Origin: Paucimonas lemoignei
Lineage (GTDB): Bacteria; Pseudomonadota; Gammaproteobacteria; Pseudomonadales; Pseudomonadaceae
Reading direction: 5' to 3'
NCBI GenBank assembly: GCA_900475325.1
Contig: LS483371.1
Coordinates: forward strand, 1,922,001-1,986,000
Length of the DNA: 64,000 bases
Made by a program: the position numbers and the translations under genes. The notes under the pieces were generated by a model that saw only the letters and a list, made by a program, of their open reading frames with translations, was not told where the DNA came from and did no database searches. Below, piece by piece: positions 40,931 to 50,835 of the stretch (positions within the stretch are counted from its first letter, which is position 1; every line of letters begins with the position of its first letter).

Positions 40931-42154
40931 ATGGCCGTCAGCACTCCTCCTGCAACTGCAATTCCCACTGCCACCCCTGCAAGTACCTCAAGCCCTTTGG
41001 TCATGCGCATCATCGGCGCCGTGGCACTGGCGCATCTGGTCAATGACCTGATCCAGGCCGTGCTCCCTTCGATCTATCCGATGCTCAAGGAAAGTTACGG
41101 GCTGACGTTCACGCAGATCGGGCTGATTACCCTGACCTTTCAGATCACGGCTTCGCTGCTGCAACCCTGGGTTGGTTACTACACCGACCGTCACCCCAAT
41201 CCGCTGGTCCTGCCGGTAGGGTCGCTGTGCACTTTGATCGGGATTCTGATGCTGTCAGTGGTCGGTAGTTTTCCGATGATTCTGCTGGCGTCGGCCCTGG
41301 TTGGCATTGGCTCCTCGACCTTCCACCCAGAGGCCTCGCGCATCGCTCGACTGGCTTCTGGCGGGCGGTTTGGCCTGGCGCAGTCGACCTTTCAAGTGGG
41401 CGGCAACACCGGTACGGCTTTTGGCCCTTTGCTGGCGGCAGCGATCGTCATCCCGTTCGGTCAGGGGCATGTGGCGTGGTTCGGCCTTGTGGCGCTGTTT
41501 TCCATCGGCCTGCTTTACGCCATCAGCCGCTGGTATCGCAGCCACCTCAATCTGTTCAAGCTCAAACAGGGCCAGGCAGCCAGCCATGGCCTGTCCAAAG
41601 GCCGGGTGACGGCCGCACTGGTGGTGCTGGGCTTCCTGATGTTTTCCAAGTTCTTCTACATGTCGAGCATCACCAGCTACTTCACCTTCTACCTGATCGA
41701 GAAGTTCGACCTGCCGGTCGCCACCTCGCAGTTGTACCTGTTCCTGTTTCTCGGCGCCGTCGCGGCAGGCACCTTCTTCGGTGGGCCTATCGGCGACAAG
41801 ATCGGCCGTAAGGCGGTGATCTGGTTCTCGATTCTTGGCGCCGCGCCGTTCACCCTCGCGCTGCCCTATGCGGACCTGTTCTGGACCGGCGTGCTGAGCG
41901 TGATCATCGGTTTTATCCTGGCGTCGGCGTTTTCCGCGATTGTGGTGTACGCCCAGGAACTGGTGCCGGGTAACGTCGGCATGATCGCCGGGATTTTCTT
42001 TGGCCTGATGTTTGGCTTCGGCGGCATTGGCGCGGCCTTGCTCGGTTACCTGGCGGACAGTCACGGGATTCTGTTCGTCTACAACCTCTGCTCGTACCTG
42101 CCGTTGCTGGGCATTCTGGCGATTCTGTTGCCGCGCACCCGAAAAGCCGCCTGA
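40931..42154 (+). CDS. MFS transporter, fosmidomycin-resistance (Fsr) type
   Basis: A carrier of about 407 residues. Motifs of the Fsr group are AHLVNDLIQAVLPSIYPMLKESYGL, GSSTFHPEASRIARLASGGRFGLAQS and GGPIGDKIGRKAVIW. Fsr exports fosmidomycin in E. coli; the natural substrate is unknown. The start is uncertain: ATG 40931 and ATG 40922 are both possible, and neither has a strong ribosome binding site. It converges with the DUF1853 gene with only 3 bp between stops and no terminator. Confidence 0.9.
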   Translation: MAVSTPPATAIPTATPASTSSPLVMRIIGAVALAHLVNDLIQAVLPSIYPMLKESYGLTFTQIGLITLTFQITASLLQPWVGYYTDRHPNPLVLPVGSLCTLIGILMLSVVGSFPMILLASALVGIGSSTFHPEASRIARLASGGRFGLAQSTFQVGGNTGTAFGPLLAAAIVIPFGQGHVAWFGLVALFSIGLLYAISRWYRSHLNLFKLKQGQAASHGLSKGRVTAALVVLGFLMFSKFFYMSSITSYFTFYLIEKFDLPVATSQLYLFLFLGAVAAGTFFGGPIGDKIGRKAVIWFSILGAAPFTLALPYADLFWTGVLSVIIGFILASAFSAIVVYAQELVPGNVGMIAGIFFGLMFGFGGIGAALLGYLADSHGILFVYNLCSYLPLLGILAILLPRTRKAA

Positions 42155-42157
42155 GGT

Positions 42158-43141
42158 TTAAAGCGTTATAGCGGGCAATGCGACAGGCTGAGTCGCATTG
42201 CTCGTATCGCCGAGCCGGGGCCAGAGGTCGGACACCAGAAACACCCGCTCGGCTTCTTCCCACCCGCCGTCATCGTTTTGAATCAAACGTACCAACAGCT
42301 GCGCCGGTGCCAGCGGATTGAGTTGGGCCAGCCACTCGTCCAGTTGCTCGACACTCCAGGCCTGGGCGTAATGGGCCGGTGCCAGCCATGCGTGGCGGGG
42401 CAGCAATTGCCAGCGGCCGTTCGGACGTTGCGCCACGAATGGGTGCCAGTCTTTCTGATGCAACCAGCCGCCACGCAGGTGCTGATGGTGTGCACCGTGG
42501 GGCGATTGCGCTTGACCCGGCCACGGATACAACAGATAGCCACCCAGCCACAGTTCAGCGTTGAAACCGGAAATACCCAGTTCGGCGAGGGCCTGCTGGC
42601 TTTCCGGTCGCGAAGAGATCGGCAATTGGTGTTGGCTCAGGTGGGCGAGTTTGCGGTCCAGTCGATCATGGCAGCCGGGGCCGAGCCATTGTGCCGGGTC
42701 GCTGCCGTCGCCTTGTTGCGGTCCGAGATACAACTTGATCGCCAGTTCCACGTGGTGCACGCCTTCGGCATCGCGCAGCAGCATGTCCAGTTCGCCCAAG
42801 GTTTGCCCGGCCTGGCGGATCTGAAGGTTGGCGGCGATCATCTCTACGCCGGGTGCCTGGGCCACGGCGAACTGCCACAGTCGTTCGTAATACAAGCCCA
42901 GCCTCCGAGTAGCGCCCAGGGCCAGCCAGTGGAGCAGGGCGCGACTGTCCTGATCCAGGCGGCGGAGAAAGTCTGCCAGTTGCTGCGGCTCCTGAACCCA
43001 GTGGCTGGCTGTCAATGGATGGCGCTGCGGCCATGGGGTTTCACTCAGCATCGGCGGCGCGAGGATCACCCACGCCAGATCCCGCACTTGAGGGGTGCGA
43101 AGCTGGCGGGGCAGGTTGGTGAGGCTGGGGAATAGGGTCAT
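42158..43141 (-). CDS. DUF1853 family protein
   Basis: A 327-residue cytoplasmic protein, start ATG 43141 with family-type N-terminus ([23 protein letters not shown]). Other conserved pieces are [22 protein letters not shown] and [13 protein letters not shown]. The ExxD/E...K arrangement in the middle (GELDMLL...HVELAIKLY) resembles the core of PD-(D/E)XK nucleases, so a nuclease-like fold is possible; that is my inference. The gene is convergent with the Fsr-type MFS gene and starts 48 bp from a large inverted-repeat element. Confidence 0.85.
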   Translation of the reverse strand: MTLFPSLTNLPRQLRTPQVRDLAWVILAPPMLSETPWPQRHPLTASHWVQEPQQLADFLRRLDQDSRALLHWLALGATRRLGLYYERLWQFAVAQAPGVEMIAANLQIRQAGQTLGELDMLLRDAEGVHHVELAIKLYLGPQQGDGSDPAQWLGPGCHDRLDRKLAHLSQHQLPISSRPESQQALAELGISGFNAELWLGGYLLYPWPGQAQSPHGAHHQHLRGGWLHQKDWHPFVAQRPNGRWQLLPRHAWLAPAHYAQAWSVEQLDEWLAQLNPLAPAQLLVRLIQNDDGGWEEAERVFLVSDLWPRLGDTSNATQPVALPAITL

Positions 43142-43542
43142 GGTCGGAGAATAGCGGAATCCCAAGGCCGTATCTTTTGTGGAGTTCTGTTTGTGTACAT
43201 ATCCATTGTTGCGGTTATGGCTGCTATTGGTTGCGCCCTTACGGCGCCTCACTTATGGGCCCAAAAGTAAGCAAAAGGCTCTTGCCCCACCACTCGGTCC
43301 CTCGCTGGTGCTCGGCATGCCCGTAATCCGACATTGATGCGTGGGGCCGCCGCCAACGGCCATCCATGGCCTAGGGCGGCTAAACCGGCTTCCCTGCCGG
43401 TTTGCCCCACGCCTCAACATCGGATTCCGGCCAGCGTGGTTTAACGGGGCGCCTAAGATCAATAGCCAGTCCGAGGCCGCCTGATAGCCGGCCTGTTTTT
43501 TGTGTGAGCTTGTCTCGATTTATTTGTTGTCTGCACAATCGC

Positions 43543-43569
43543 CTTCGCGAATGAATTCGCTCCCACGGG
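43543..43569 (-). repeat. Solo REP unit (GAATTCATTCGCGAA class) in the element core
   Basis: A single right-arm unit (CTTCGCGAATGAATTCGCTC plus CCACGGG) without a matching left arm. It faces away from the solo unit at 43581. Confidence 0.88.
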
Positions 43570-43580
43570 TTTGTAAGTTT

Positions 43581-43604
43581 CTGTGGGTGCAAGCTTGCTC
43601 GCGA
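43581..43604 (+). repeat. Solo REP unit (GAGCTTGCTCGCGA class) in the element core
   Basis: CTGTGGGTGCAAGCTTGCTC followed by GCGA, one change from the class consensus. With the unit at 43543 it forms an outward-facing pair of different classes, suggesting that a REPIN was split or two landed here. Confidence 0.8.
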
Positions 43605-43699
43605 ATCAATCGAAGCGGTGGATCAGACACACCGCGTCATCGTTCGTCGGGGGCAAATTGGAATGCCGTCCACACGCTCTAACAGACAATTGCGTACCC

Positions 43700-43779
43700 C
43701 TGTAGGAGCGAACTTGTTCGCGAGGCGGTATTTATGTGCACGCAGGTCCATCGCCCTCGCCAACAAGTTGGCTCCTACA
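43700..43779. repeat. REPIN-like element (GTAGGAGCGAACTTGTTCGCGA class)
   Basis: CTGTAGGAGCGAACTTGTTC and the degraded complement (CCAACAAGTTGGCTCCTACA) surround a ~38-bp loop. It is a fourth variant, mixing the TAGGAG cap with the AACTTGTT core. Confidence 0.85.
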
Positions 43780-43788
43780 ACGTCCGCG

Positions 43789-43832
43789 TCTGCCGTTGAT
43801 CTGCCGTTGATCTGCCTTTGATCTGCTTTTGA
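43789..43832 (+). repeat. Four tandem 11-bp repeats
   Basis: Four consecutive units, TCTGCCGTTGA twice, then TCTGCCTTTGA and TCTGCTTTTGA, decay steadily towards the right inverted arm of the element. Confidence 0.85.
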
Positions 43833-44293
43833 TTTTGATCCTGGCGCCCCGTCAAACCACGCTGGCCGGAATTCGATATTGAGTCGGCGGGGCGCCCTTG
43901 ATTGAAAAGCAGGGCAGGGATGCCGGTTTAGCCGCGCTGGGCCAGGGATGGCCCTTCGCGGCGGCCCGCCGACTCAATGTCGGATTTCGGGCATGCCGAG
44001 CCTAGGCGAGGGACCGAGTGGTGGGGCAAGCGTTTTGGGTTACCTTTTAGGCGTTTGTAAAAGGTGACCCGCTGTAAGAGCGGAACCATAGGTGGCCATT
44101 ACCGCAGCAATGGATATGTACACAAACACCACATCATACCCACCACATAGCATCCACCCCCATCGCGGCCAAGCACCGTCCCACAGGTTTCAATGTTTAA
44201 CCTGGAAGACAAAATCACGCCCCGTTTGCCGCTACCCCAACCTTTCACCCATAATCCACGTCTCTAAGCCGTATCGACCCCCGCAGGAGCCCC

Positions 44294-45184
44294 ATGGAGC
44301 AATTTCGTAATATCGGCATCATCGGCCGCCTGGGCAGTGCTCAGGTGCTCGATACCGTTCGCCGACTCAAGAGATTCCTGCTGGAACGGCACCTGCACGT
44401 CATTCTGGAAGACACCATCGCCGAAGTACTCCCCGGCCACGGCCTGCAAACCTCCTCGCGCAAGATGCTCGGCGAAGTCTGCGACATGGTCATCGTGGTC
44501 GGCGGTGATGGCAGCTTGCTGGGCGCTGCACGGGCGCTGGCCAAACATAACGTGCCGGTGCTGGGCATCAACCGCGGCAGTCTGGGGTTTCTTACCGACA
44601 TTCGCCCCGATGAGCTGGAAGTCAAAGTCGCTGAAGTCCTCGACGGCCACTACCTGGTCGAGAACCGCTTCCTGTTGCAGGCCGAGGTTCGTCGTCACGG
44701 TGAGGCGATCGGCCAGGGCGACGCCCTCAATGACGTGGTGCTGCACCCAGGCAAATCCACGCGAATGATCGAGTTCGAGATTTACATCGACGGCCAATTC
44801 GTCTGCAGCCAGAAGGCCGACGGCCTGATCGTGGCCACGCCCACCGGCTCCACCGCGTATGCGCTGTCCGCTGGCGGGCCGATCATGCATCCCAAGCTCG
44901 ATGCCATTGTGATCGTACCGATGTACCCCCATACCTTGTCGGGTCGGCCAATTGTGGTCGACGGCAACAGTGAGCTGAAAATCGTGGTTTCCAAGGACAT
45001 GACGATTTACCCACAGGTCTCCTGCGACGGGCAGAACCACTTCACCTGCGCACCCGGTGACACCATTACCGTCAGCAAGAAGCCGCAAAAGCTGCGCCTG
45101 ATCCACCCTCTGGACCATAACTATTACGAAGTCTGTCGCACCAAGCTGGGCTGGGGTAGCCGACTTGGTGGTGGAGGCGACTGA
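44294..45184 (+). CDS. nadK: NAD kinase
   Basis: A 296-residue ATP-NAD kinase, making NADP+ from NAD+. Conserved motifs: GGDGSLLGAARAL (GGDG, catalytic Asp), INRGSLGFLTDI (NE/D-like region), DGLIVATPTGSTAYALSAGGPI and the C-terminal glycine-rich strand. CAGGAG sits 6 bp before ATG 44294. Its stop overlaps the next ATG by one base, opening a tightly packed seven-gene block to pepN. Confidence 0.97.
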   Translation: MEQFRNIGIIGRLGSAQVLDTVRRLKRFLLERHLHVILEDTIAEVLPGHGLQTSSRKMLGEVCDMVIVVGGDGSLLGAARALAKHNVPVLGINRGSLGFLTDIRPDELEVKVAEVLDGHYLVENRFLLQAEVRRHGEAIGQGDALNDVVLHPGKSTRMIEFEIYIDGQFVCSQKADGLIVATPTGSTAYALSAGGPIMHPKLDAIVIVPMYPHTLSGRPIVVDGNSELKIVVSKDMTIYPQVSCDGQNHFTCAPGDTITVSKKPQKLRLIHPLDHNYYEVCRTKLGWGSRLGGGGD

Positions 45185-46152
45185 TGCTCGATCCCGCGCG
45201 TAGCTACGATCTGATCGGTGACGTGCATGGATGTGCCCATACGTTAGAGCAATTGCTCAGCGTGCTGGGTTATCGCTTTCAGGCTGGCGTCTGGCGCCAT
45301 CCTGAACGCATCGCGTTGTTCCTCGGTGACATCATCGACCGTGGCCCGTTGATCCGCGAGTCGCTGCACATCGTGCGCGACATGGTGGTGGCTGGCCACG
45401 CCCTGTGCATCATGGGCAACCACGAGTTCAACGCCCTGGGCTGGGAAACACCTGCACTGCCGGAAAGCGGCAAGCAGTTCGTGCGCGAGCATTCGTTGCG
45501 TCACGCGCGCCTGATTGGCGAAACCCTGACCCAGTTCGAGCAATACCCTGCGGAGTGGCAGGAGTTCGTCAACTGGTTCTACGAGCTGCCGCTGTTCATC
45601 GATGCCGGACGTTTCCGGGTGGTGCACGCCTGCTGGGATTCGAGCCTGATCACACCGTTGCTGGCCATGCACGGCACTGGCTGCATCGATCGCCATTTTG
45701 TGCAGGCATCGGCCGTGCAGGGCAGTTTTGCCTGTGCGGTATTCGACCGGCTGCTGCGCGGCACTGACTTGCGCCTGCCCCACGGCATGACCTTGACCGG
45801 CGGTGACGGCCTGACGCGTGCGTTTTTCCGCACCAAATTCTGGGAAGACGATCCGCAAACCTATGGCGACGTGGTGTTCCAGCCTGACGCGCTGCCTGAA
45901 GGCGTGGCCAAGACACCGCTATCCACCACTGAAAAGAACGCCTTGCTGCGCTATGGCGTCGACGAACCGTTGCTGTTCGTCGGCCATTACTGGCGCAGCG
46001 GCATACCCGCGCCGATTCGACCGAATCTGGCGTGTCTGGATTACAGCGCCGTGCTCTACGGCAAACTGGTCGCCTACCGGCTGGACCAGGAAACCCGCAT
46101 CGATCCGGCGAAGTTCGTCTGGGTCGATGTAGAACGCCCCGAGGCTGTTTGA
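45184..46152 (+). CDS. Metallophosphoesterase (calcineurin-like)
   Basis: A 322-residue phosphoesterase with the complete metal site: YDLIGDVHGCAHTLE (GDxHG), LFLGDIIDRGPLI (GDxxDRG), CIMGNHEFNAL (GNHE), and later VVHACWD and FVGHYW supplying histidines. It resembles the PrpA/ApaH-like superfamily, with a substrate that cannot be read. One-base overlaps with nadK upstream and the rhomboid gene downstream show it is part of the operon. Confidence 0.92.
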   Translation: MLDPARSYDLIGDVHGCAHTLEQLLSVLGYRFQAGVWRHPERIALFLGDIIDRGPLIRESLHIVRDMVVAGHALCIMGNHEFNALGWETPALPESGKQFVREHSLRHARLIGETLTQFEQYPAEWQEFVNWFYELPLFIDAGRFRVVHACWDSSLITPLLAMHGTGCIDRHFVQASAVQGSFACAVFDRLLRGTDLRLPHGMTLTGGDGLTRAFFRTKFWEDDPQTYGDVVFQPDALPEGVAKTPLSTTEKNALLRYGVDEPLLFVGHYWRSGIPAPIRPNLACLDYSAVLYGKLVAYRLDQETRIDPAKFVWVDVERPEAV

Positions 46153-47024
46153 TGAGTCCTGTTGCTGTCATGCGTCTGCCGTTGACCACCGACCTGAGTG
46201 GTTTCGTCAGCCTGTTGAACCGCCTGCGCGTCCCCCATCGGGTCAGTGAAGAAGCGGGCGAGCAAGTGCTATGGGTGCCGGATACGCCGCAACTGGCTGA
46301 TGACGTTCGTGCCTTGTATCAGCAATACCCGCAAGGTGATGAGCACTACCAATTGCCAGCAGGCGAGCAGGGCGGCAACTCCTCGCGCCCTGGTTTTGTT
46401 CAGCAGTTGAAGGACAGCCCGGTCACAGCGCTGGTGCTGCTGGCCTCGCTGATCGTCGGCGGTATCACGCTGCTGGGCGACAACCTTGAAGCCGTGCGCT
46501 GGCTGACCTTTCTGGATTTCCAGGTGCGTGGCGATTACGCGACCTTCGTGCCCTTGGCCGATACCCTGGCGTCGGGCCAGTGGTGGCGGATCGTCACGCC
46601 GATGCTGATCCACTTCGGCATCCTGCACCTGGCCATGAACGCCTTGTGGTACTGGGAGTTGGGGCGGCGGATCGAATGGCGTCAGGGAGGCCTGCAGCTG
46701 CTGGGCCTGACGCTGTTGTTCAGTGCGGTATCGAACTTCATTCAATACCAGTTCGGCGGTCCCAGCCTGTTTGGTGGTTTGTCCGGCGTGCTGTATGGCC
46801 TGCTGGGCCATTGCTGGATTTTTCAAATGCTCGCACCCAACCCCATCTACCATCTGCCGCGCGGGGTGCTGGTGATGATGCTGATCTGGCTGGCGCTGTG
46901 CCTGTCGGGTCTGGTGAGCATGCTGGGCTTTGGCGAAATCGCCAATGGCGCGCATGTGGGTGGTCTGCTTATTGGTTGTGCCACAGGTCTGATCGGCGGT
47001 GTTATCGCTCGGGCCCGGACTTAA
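46152..47024 (+). CDS. glpG: Rhomboid-family intramembrane serine protease
   Basis: A 290-residue GlpG-type protease. A soluble N-terminal domain (~1-95) leads to six or seven TM helices. The dyad is Ser211 in FGGLSGVLYGLLG and His268 in NGAHVGGLLIG; the HFGILHLAMNALWYWELG segment carries the His-x-x-x-Asn of the oxyanion region. The frame is open further upstream, but ATG 46152 overlaps the phosphoesterase stop by one base and gives the right length. Confidence 0.95.
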   Translation: MSPVAVMRLPLTTDLSGFVSLLNRLRVPHRVSEEAGEQVLWVPDTPQLADDVRALYQQYPQGDEHYQLPAGEQGGNSSRPGFVQQLKDSPVTALVLLASLIVGGITLLGDNLEAVRWLTFLDFQVRGDYATFVPLADTLASGQWWRIVTPMLIHFGILHLAMNALWYWELGRRIEWRQGGLQLLGLTLLFSAVSNFIQYQFGGPSLFGGLSGVLYGLLGHCWIFQMLAPNPIYHLPRGVLVMMLIWLALCLSGLVSMLGFGEIANGAHVGGLLIGCATGLIGGVIARART

Positions 47025-47052
47025 TATTGACCGTTTAATTCAGGAGTGCTCT

Positions 47053-47313
47053 ATGTCCTCTTTTGCTGAAATGATTGAAAACATCACCCCGGACATCTAC
47101 GAGAGCCTGAAGCTGGCCGTGGAAATCGGCAAGTGGTCCGACGGCCGCAAGCTGACTCAGGAACAACGTGAGTTGTCCTTGCAGGCCTTGATTGCCTGGG
47201 AAGTGCAGAACCTGCCCGAAGACCAGCGCATCGGTTACATGGGCCCGCAGGAATGCGCCTCCAAGTCGACGACTGTGCCCAACATCCTGTTCAAGTCGGA
47301 TGCTATCCATTGA
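47053..47313 (+). CDS. DUF1315 (YeaC-like) small protein
   Basis: An 86-residue protein: MSSFAEMIENITPDIYESLK, WSDGRKLTQEQRELSLQALIAWE, LPEDQRIGYM. I recognise it as the YeaC/DUF1315 family of unknown function. ATG 47053 is preceded by CAGGAG. Its TGA overlaps the TTG start proposed for the next gene. Confidence 0.9.
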   Translation: MSSFAEMIENITPDIYESLKLAVEIGKWSDGRKLTQEQRELSLQALIAWEVQNLPEDQRIGYMGPQECASKSTTVPNILFKSDAIH

Positions 47314-48140
47314 TTGAGATTGGTCGTGGTGCAGTCAACAAAATGTCAGCGCGCCTTGATACGCCGCTGGTGCAGTACGCGTTTCGTCTGGGTGACAGCG
47401 AAATCCCGGTCAATCCGCTGATTGGCAAAACGGTCCGCCTGGAGTTTCTGGGGGCGATTCATTGCAGCCATTGCGGGCGCAAGACCAAATCCAGCTACAG
47501 CCAGGGCTATTGCTACCCGTGCATGCTCAAGCTGGCGCAGTGCGATATCTGCATCATGAGCCCCGAGAAGTGCCACCACGAACACGGCACCTGCCGCGAT
47601 CCGGCGTGGGGCGAACAGTTCTGCATGACCGATCATGTGGTCTATCTGGCCAACTCTTCTGGCGTGAAAGTCGGTATTACTCGTGCCACACAGTTGCCGA
47701 CCCGCTGGCTGGATCAGGGCGCCAGCCAGGCCTTGCCAATCCTGCGGGTTGCGACGCGCCAGCAGTCCGGTTTCGTTGAAGACCTGCTGCGCAGCCAGGT
47801 GGCCGACCGCACCAACTGGCGAGCCTTGCTCAAGGGCGATGCCGAGCCGGTGGATCTGGCTGCGATCCGTCAGCAGTTGTTCGAAAGCTGCGCCGAGGGC
47901 CTGGCCGGATTGCAAGAACGATTTGGCCTGCAAGCCATCCAAATGCTGCATGACGTCGAACCGATCGAGATCCGCTACCCCGTCGAGGCGTACCCGACCA
48001 AGATCGTCAGCTTCAATCTGGACAAGAATCCGATCGCCGAAGGCACACTGCTGGGGATCAAGGGCCAGTACCTGATCTTCGATACCGGCGTGATCAATAT
48101 TCGCAAGTACACGGCTTATCAGCTCGCCGTGCATCAGTAA
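47310..48140 (+). CDS. DUF2797 family protein with zinc-binding cysteines
   Basis: A 276-residue protein. The N-terminal part has paired cysteines (CSHCGRKTK, GYCYPCMLKLAQCDICIM, EKCHHEHGTC) fit for one or two zinc ions. The segment VVYLANSSGVKVGITRATQL resembles the start of a GIY-YIG nuclease domain. TTG 47310 is chosen, overlapping the YeaC-like stop (TTGA); ATG 47343 is an alternative, and an ATG at 47253 would overlap the previous gene by 60 bp. Function is unknown; position before pepN is typical of pseudomonads. Confidence 0.85.
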   Translation: MIEIGRGAVNKMSARLDTPLVQYAFRLGDSEIPVNPLIGKTVRLEFLGAIHCSHCGRKTKSSYSQGYCYPCMLKLAQCDICIMSPEKCHHEHGTCRDPAWGEQFCMTDHVVYLANSSGVKVGITRATQLPTRWLDQGASQALPILRVATRQQSGFVEDLLRSQVADRTNWRALLKGDAEPVDLAAIRQQLFESCAEGLAGLQERFGLQAIQMLHDVEPIEIRYPVEAYPTKIVSFNLDKNPIAEGTLLGIKGQYLIFDTGVINIRKYTAYQLAVHQ

Positions 48141-48151
48141 GAGGACTCATC

Positions 48152-50818
48152 ATGCGCACCGAACAACCGCAAATGATCTACCTGAAGGACTATCAGGCTC
48201 CCGAGTACCTCATCGACGAAACGCACCTGACGTTCGAGCTGTTCGATGACCATTCGCTGGTCCACGCCCAATTGGTGATGCGCCGCAACCCGGCCCGTGG
48301 CGCAGGTTTGCCGCCGCTGGTGCTGGATGGCCAGTTGCTGGAACTGCTCTCGGTGCAGCTCGACGATACCGAACTCAGTGCCGCCGATTACCAGCTGACC
48401 CCGGACCACCTGACCCTGCACCCCAAGGCCGAGTCGTTTACGGTCGACACCAGCGTGCGCATCCACCCGGAAACCAACACCGCCCTGGAAGGCCTGTACA
48501 AATCCAGCGGCATGTTCTGCACCCAGTGCGAGGCCGAGGGTTTTCGCAAGATCACCTATTACCTCGACCGCCCGGACGTGATGAGCAAGTTCACCACGAC
48601 CCTGAGCGCCGACAAACACAACTTCCCGGTCCTGCTATCCAACGGCAACCCGATTGCCAGCGGGCCGGAAGACGACGGCCGGCACTGGGCGACCTGGGAA
48701 GACCCGTTCATGAAACCGGCCTACCTGTTTGCGCTGGTGGCCGGTGATCTATGGTGTGTCGAAGACAAGTTCACCACCATGAGCCAGCGGGAAGTGACCC
48801 TGCGCATTTACGTCGAGCCGGAAAACATCGACAAGTGCCAGCACGCCATGACCAGCCTGCAGAAGTCCATGCGCTGGGATGAAGAAACCTACGGTCGCGA
48901 GTACGACCTGGACATCTTCATGATTGTTGCGGTCAACGACTTCAACATGGGCGCCATGGAAAACAAGGGCCTGAACATCTTCAACTCCAGCGCCGTGCTG
49001 GCCCGTGCCGAAACCGCCACCGATGCCGCTCACCAGCGGGTCGAAGCCATCGTCGCCCACGAATACTTCCACAACTGGTCGGGCAACCGCGTGACTTGCC
49101 GCGACTGGTTCCAGCTGTCGCTCAAGGAAGGTTTCACCGTGTACCGCGATTCCGGCTTCTCGGCGGACATGAACTCGGCCACCGTCAAGCGCATTCAGGA
49201 CGTGGCGTACCTGCGTACCCACCAGTTCGCCGAAGATGCAGGCCCCATGGCCCACGCCGTGCGCCCGGACAGCTTCATCGAGATCTCCAACTTCTACACC
49301 CTGACCGTGTACGAAAAGGGCTCTGAAGTCGTCGGCATGCTCCACACCCTGTTGGGCGCCGCTGGCTTTCGCAAAGGCAGCGACCTGTACTTCGAACGTC
49401 ATGACGGCCAGGCCGTGACCTGTGATGACTTCATCAAGGCCATGGAAGACGCCAATGGCGTGGACCTGACCCAGTTCAAGCGCTGGTACAGCCAGGCCGG
49501 TACGCCGCGTCTGGCGGTGAGCGAGTCCTACGACAGCGCCGCGAAATCCTACAGCCTGACTTTCCGCCAGAGCTGCCCGACTACACCGGGCCAGCCGGGC
49601 GAAAGCAAAAAACCGTTCGTGATCCCGGTCGAACTGGGTTTGCTGGACAAGCAAGGCGGCGAGATTGCATTGCGCCTGCAAGGCGAAGCAGAGGCTGGCG
49701 GCACCACACGGGTTATCTCGGTGACCGAAGCCGAGCAGACCTTCACCTTTGTCGATATCGCCGAACAGCCATTGCCATCGCTGCTGCGCGGCTTCTCGGC
49801 GCCGGTGAAACTCAGCTTCCCGTACAATCGCGACCAACTGATGTTCCTGATGCAGCATGACAGCGACGGCTTCAATCGCTGGGATGCGGGCCAGCAGCTG
49901 TCGGTTCAGGTGTTGCAGGAATTGATCGCCCAATATCAGCAAGGGCAGGCGCTGGTGCTGGATCAGCGGCTGGTCACAGCACTGGGCACGGTACTGGCTG
50001 ATACCTCGCTGGATCAGGCCATGATCGCGGAAATGCTGTCGTTGCCGGGCGAAGCCTATCTGACCGAAATCAGCGAAGTGGCTGACGTGGATGCGATCCA
50101 TGCGGCACGCGAGTTTGTGCGCAAACAGCTGGCGGACAGCCTGTTCGACGGCCTGTGGAAGCGCTACACCGCCAACCGTCAGGTGTCCAAAGCGACGCCT
50201 TATGTGGCAGAAGCCGAACACTTCGCCCGTCGCGCCTTGCAGAACATCGCGTTGTCGTACCTGATGCTCAGCGAGAAGCCAGAGGTGCTGGCCGCCACCA
50301 TTGAGCAGTTCGACAGCAGCGACAACATGACCGAACGCCTGACCGCGTTGGCCGTGCTGGTCAACTCGCCGTTCACCGCCGAGAAAGACAAGGCGTTGGC
50401 GGTGTTTGCCGAGAACTTCAAGGACAACCCGCTGGTCATGGATCAGTGGTTCAGCGTTCAGGCTGGCAGCCCGTTGCCGGGTGGCCTGGATCGGGTCAAG
50501 GCGTTGATGCAGCACCCTGCGTTCAACATCAAGAACCCGAACAAGGTGCGTGCCCTGATCGGCGCTTTCGCGGGCCAGAACCTGATCAACTTCCATGCGG
50601 CAGATGGCTCCGGCTATCGCTTCCTGGCGGATCTGGTGATCCAGCTCAACGGCTTCAACCCGCAGATCGCGTCTCGCCAATTGGCCCCGCTGACCCGCTG
50701 GCGCAAATACGACAGCGGCCGTCAGGCGTTGATGAAGGCCGAGCTGGTGCGCATCCGTGATTCGGGTGAACTGTCCAGTGACGTGTTCGAGGTCGTCAGC
50801 AAAAGCCTTGCCGACTAA
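48152..50818 (+). CDS. pepN: Aminopeptidase N (M1 family)
   Basis: An 888-residue M1 metallopeptidase. It has the substrate-binding GAMENKG motif, the zinc site HEYFHNWSGNRVTCRDWFQLSLKEG (given as HEYFHNW and SLKEG; HExxH plus distal Glu), and the C-terminal DUF3458 helical domain typical of bacterial PepN (long, over 850 residues). GAGGA lies 6-10 bp before ATG 48152. It is the last gene of the nadK block and is followed by a strong terminator. Confidence 0.98.
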   Translation: MRTEQPQMIYLKDYQAPEYLIDETHLTFELFDDHSLVHAQLVMRRNPARGAGLPPLVLDGQLLELLSVQLDDTELSAADYQLTPDHLTLHPKAESFTVDTSVRIHPETNTALEGLYKSSGMFCTQCEAEGFRKITYYLDRPDVMSKFTTTLSADKHNFPVLLSNGNPIASGPEDDGRHWATWEDPFMKPAYLFALVAGDLWCVEDKFTTMSQREVTLRIYVEPENIDKCQHAMTSLQKSMRWDEETYGREYDLDIFMIVAVNDFNMGAMENKGLNIFNSSAVLARAETATDAAHQRVEAIVAHEYFHNWSGNRVTCRDWFQLSLKEGFTVYRDSGFSADMNSATVKRIQDVAYLRTHQFAEDAGPMAHAVRPDSFIEISNFYTLTVYEKGSEVVGMLHTLLGAAGFRKGSDLYFERHDGQAVTCDDFIKAMEDANGVDLTQFKRWYSQAGTPRLAVSESYDSAAKSYSLTFRQSCPTTPGQPGESKKPFVIPVELGLLDKQGGEIALRLQGEAEAGGTTRVISVTEAEQTFTFVDIAEQPLPSLLRGFSAPVKLSFPYNRDQLMFLMQHDSDGFNRWDAGQQLSVQVLQELIAQYQQGQALVLDQRLVTALGTVLADTSLDQAMIAEMLSLPGEAYLTEISEVADVDAIHAAREFVRKQLADSLFDGLWKRYTANRQVSKATPYVAEAEHFARRALQNIALSYLMLSEKPEVLAATIEQFDSSDNMTERLTALAVLVNSPFTAEKDKALAVFAENFKDNPLVMDQWFSVQAGSPLPGGLDRVKALMQHPAFNIKNPNKVRALIGAFAGQNLINFHAADGSGYRFLADLVIQLNGFNPQIASRQLAPLTRWRKYDSGRQALMKAELVRIRDSGELSSDVFEVVSKSLAD

Positions 50819-50835
50819 AGCCGACAGGTGATGCA

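Larger units (their letters stand above)
43189..44127. repeat. 939-bp element with long inverted terminal repeats
   Basis: The ends GTTTGTGTACATATCCATTG (43189) and CAATGGATATGTACACAAAC (44127) are exact complements. Imperfect complementarity continues inward for about 265 bp on each side, through CCCCACCACTCGGTCCCTCG, CTCGGCATGCCCG and CCGGCCAGCGTGGTTT. The core (43460-43838) holds REP units and an 11-bp tandem repeat. No transposase frame is present. The ends and internal motifs match pseudomonad intergenic repeats and the shorter element at 30169. Confidence 0.85.
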
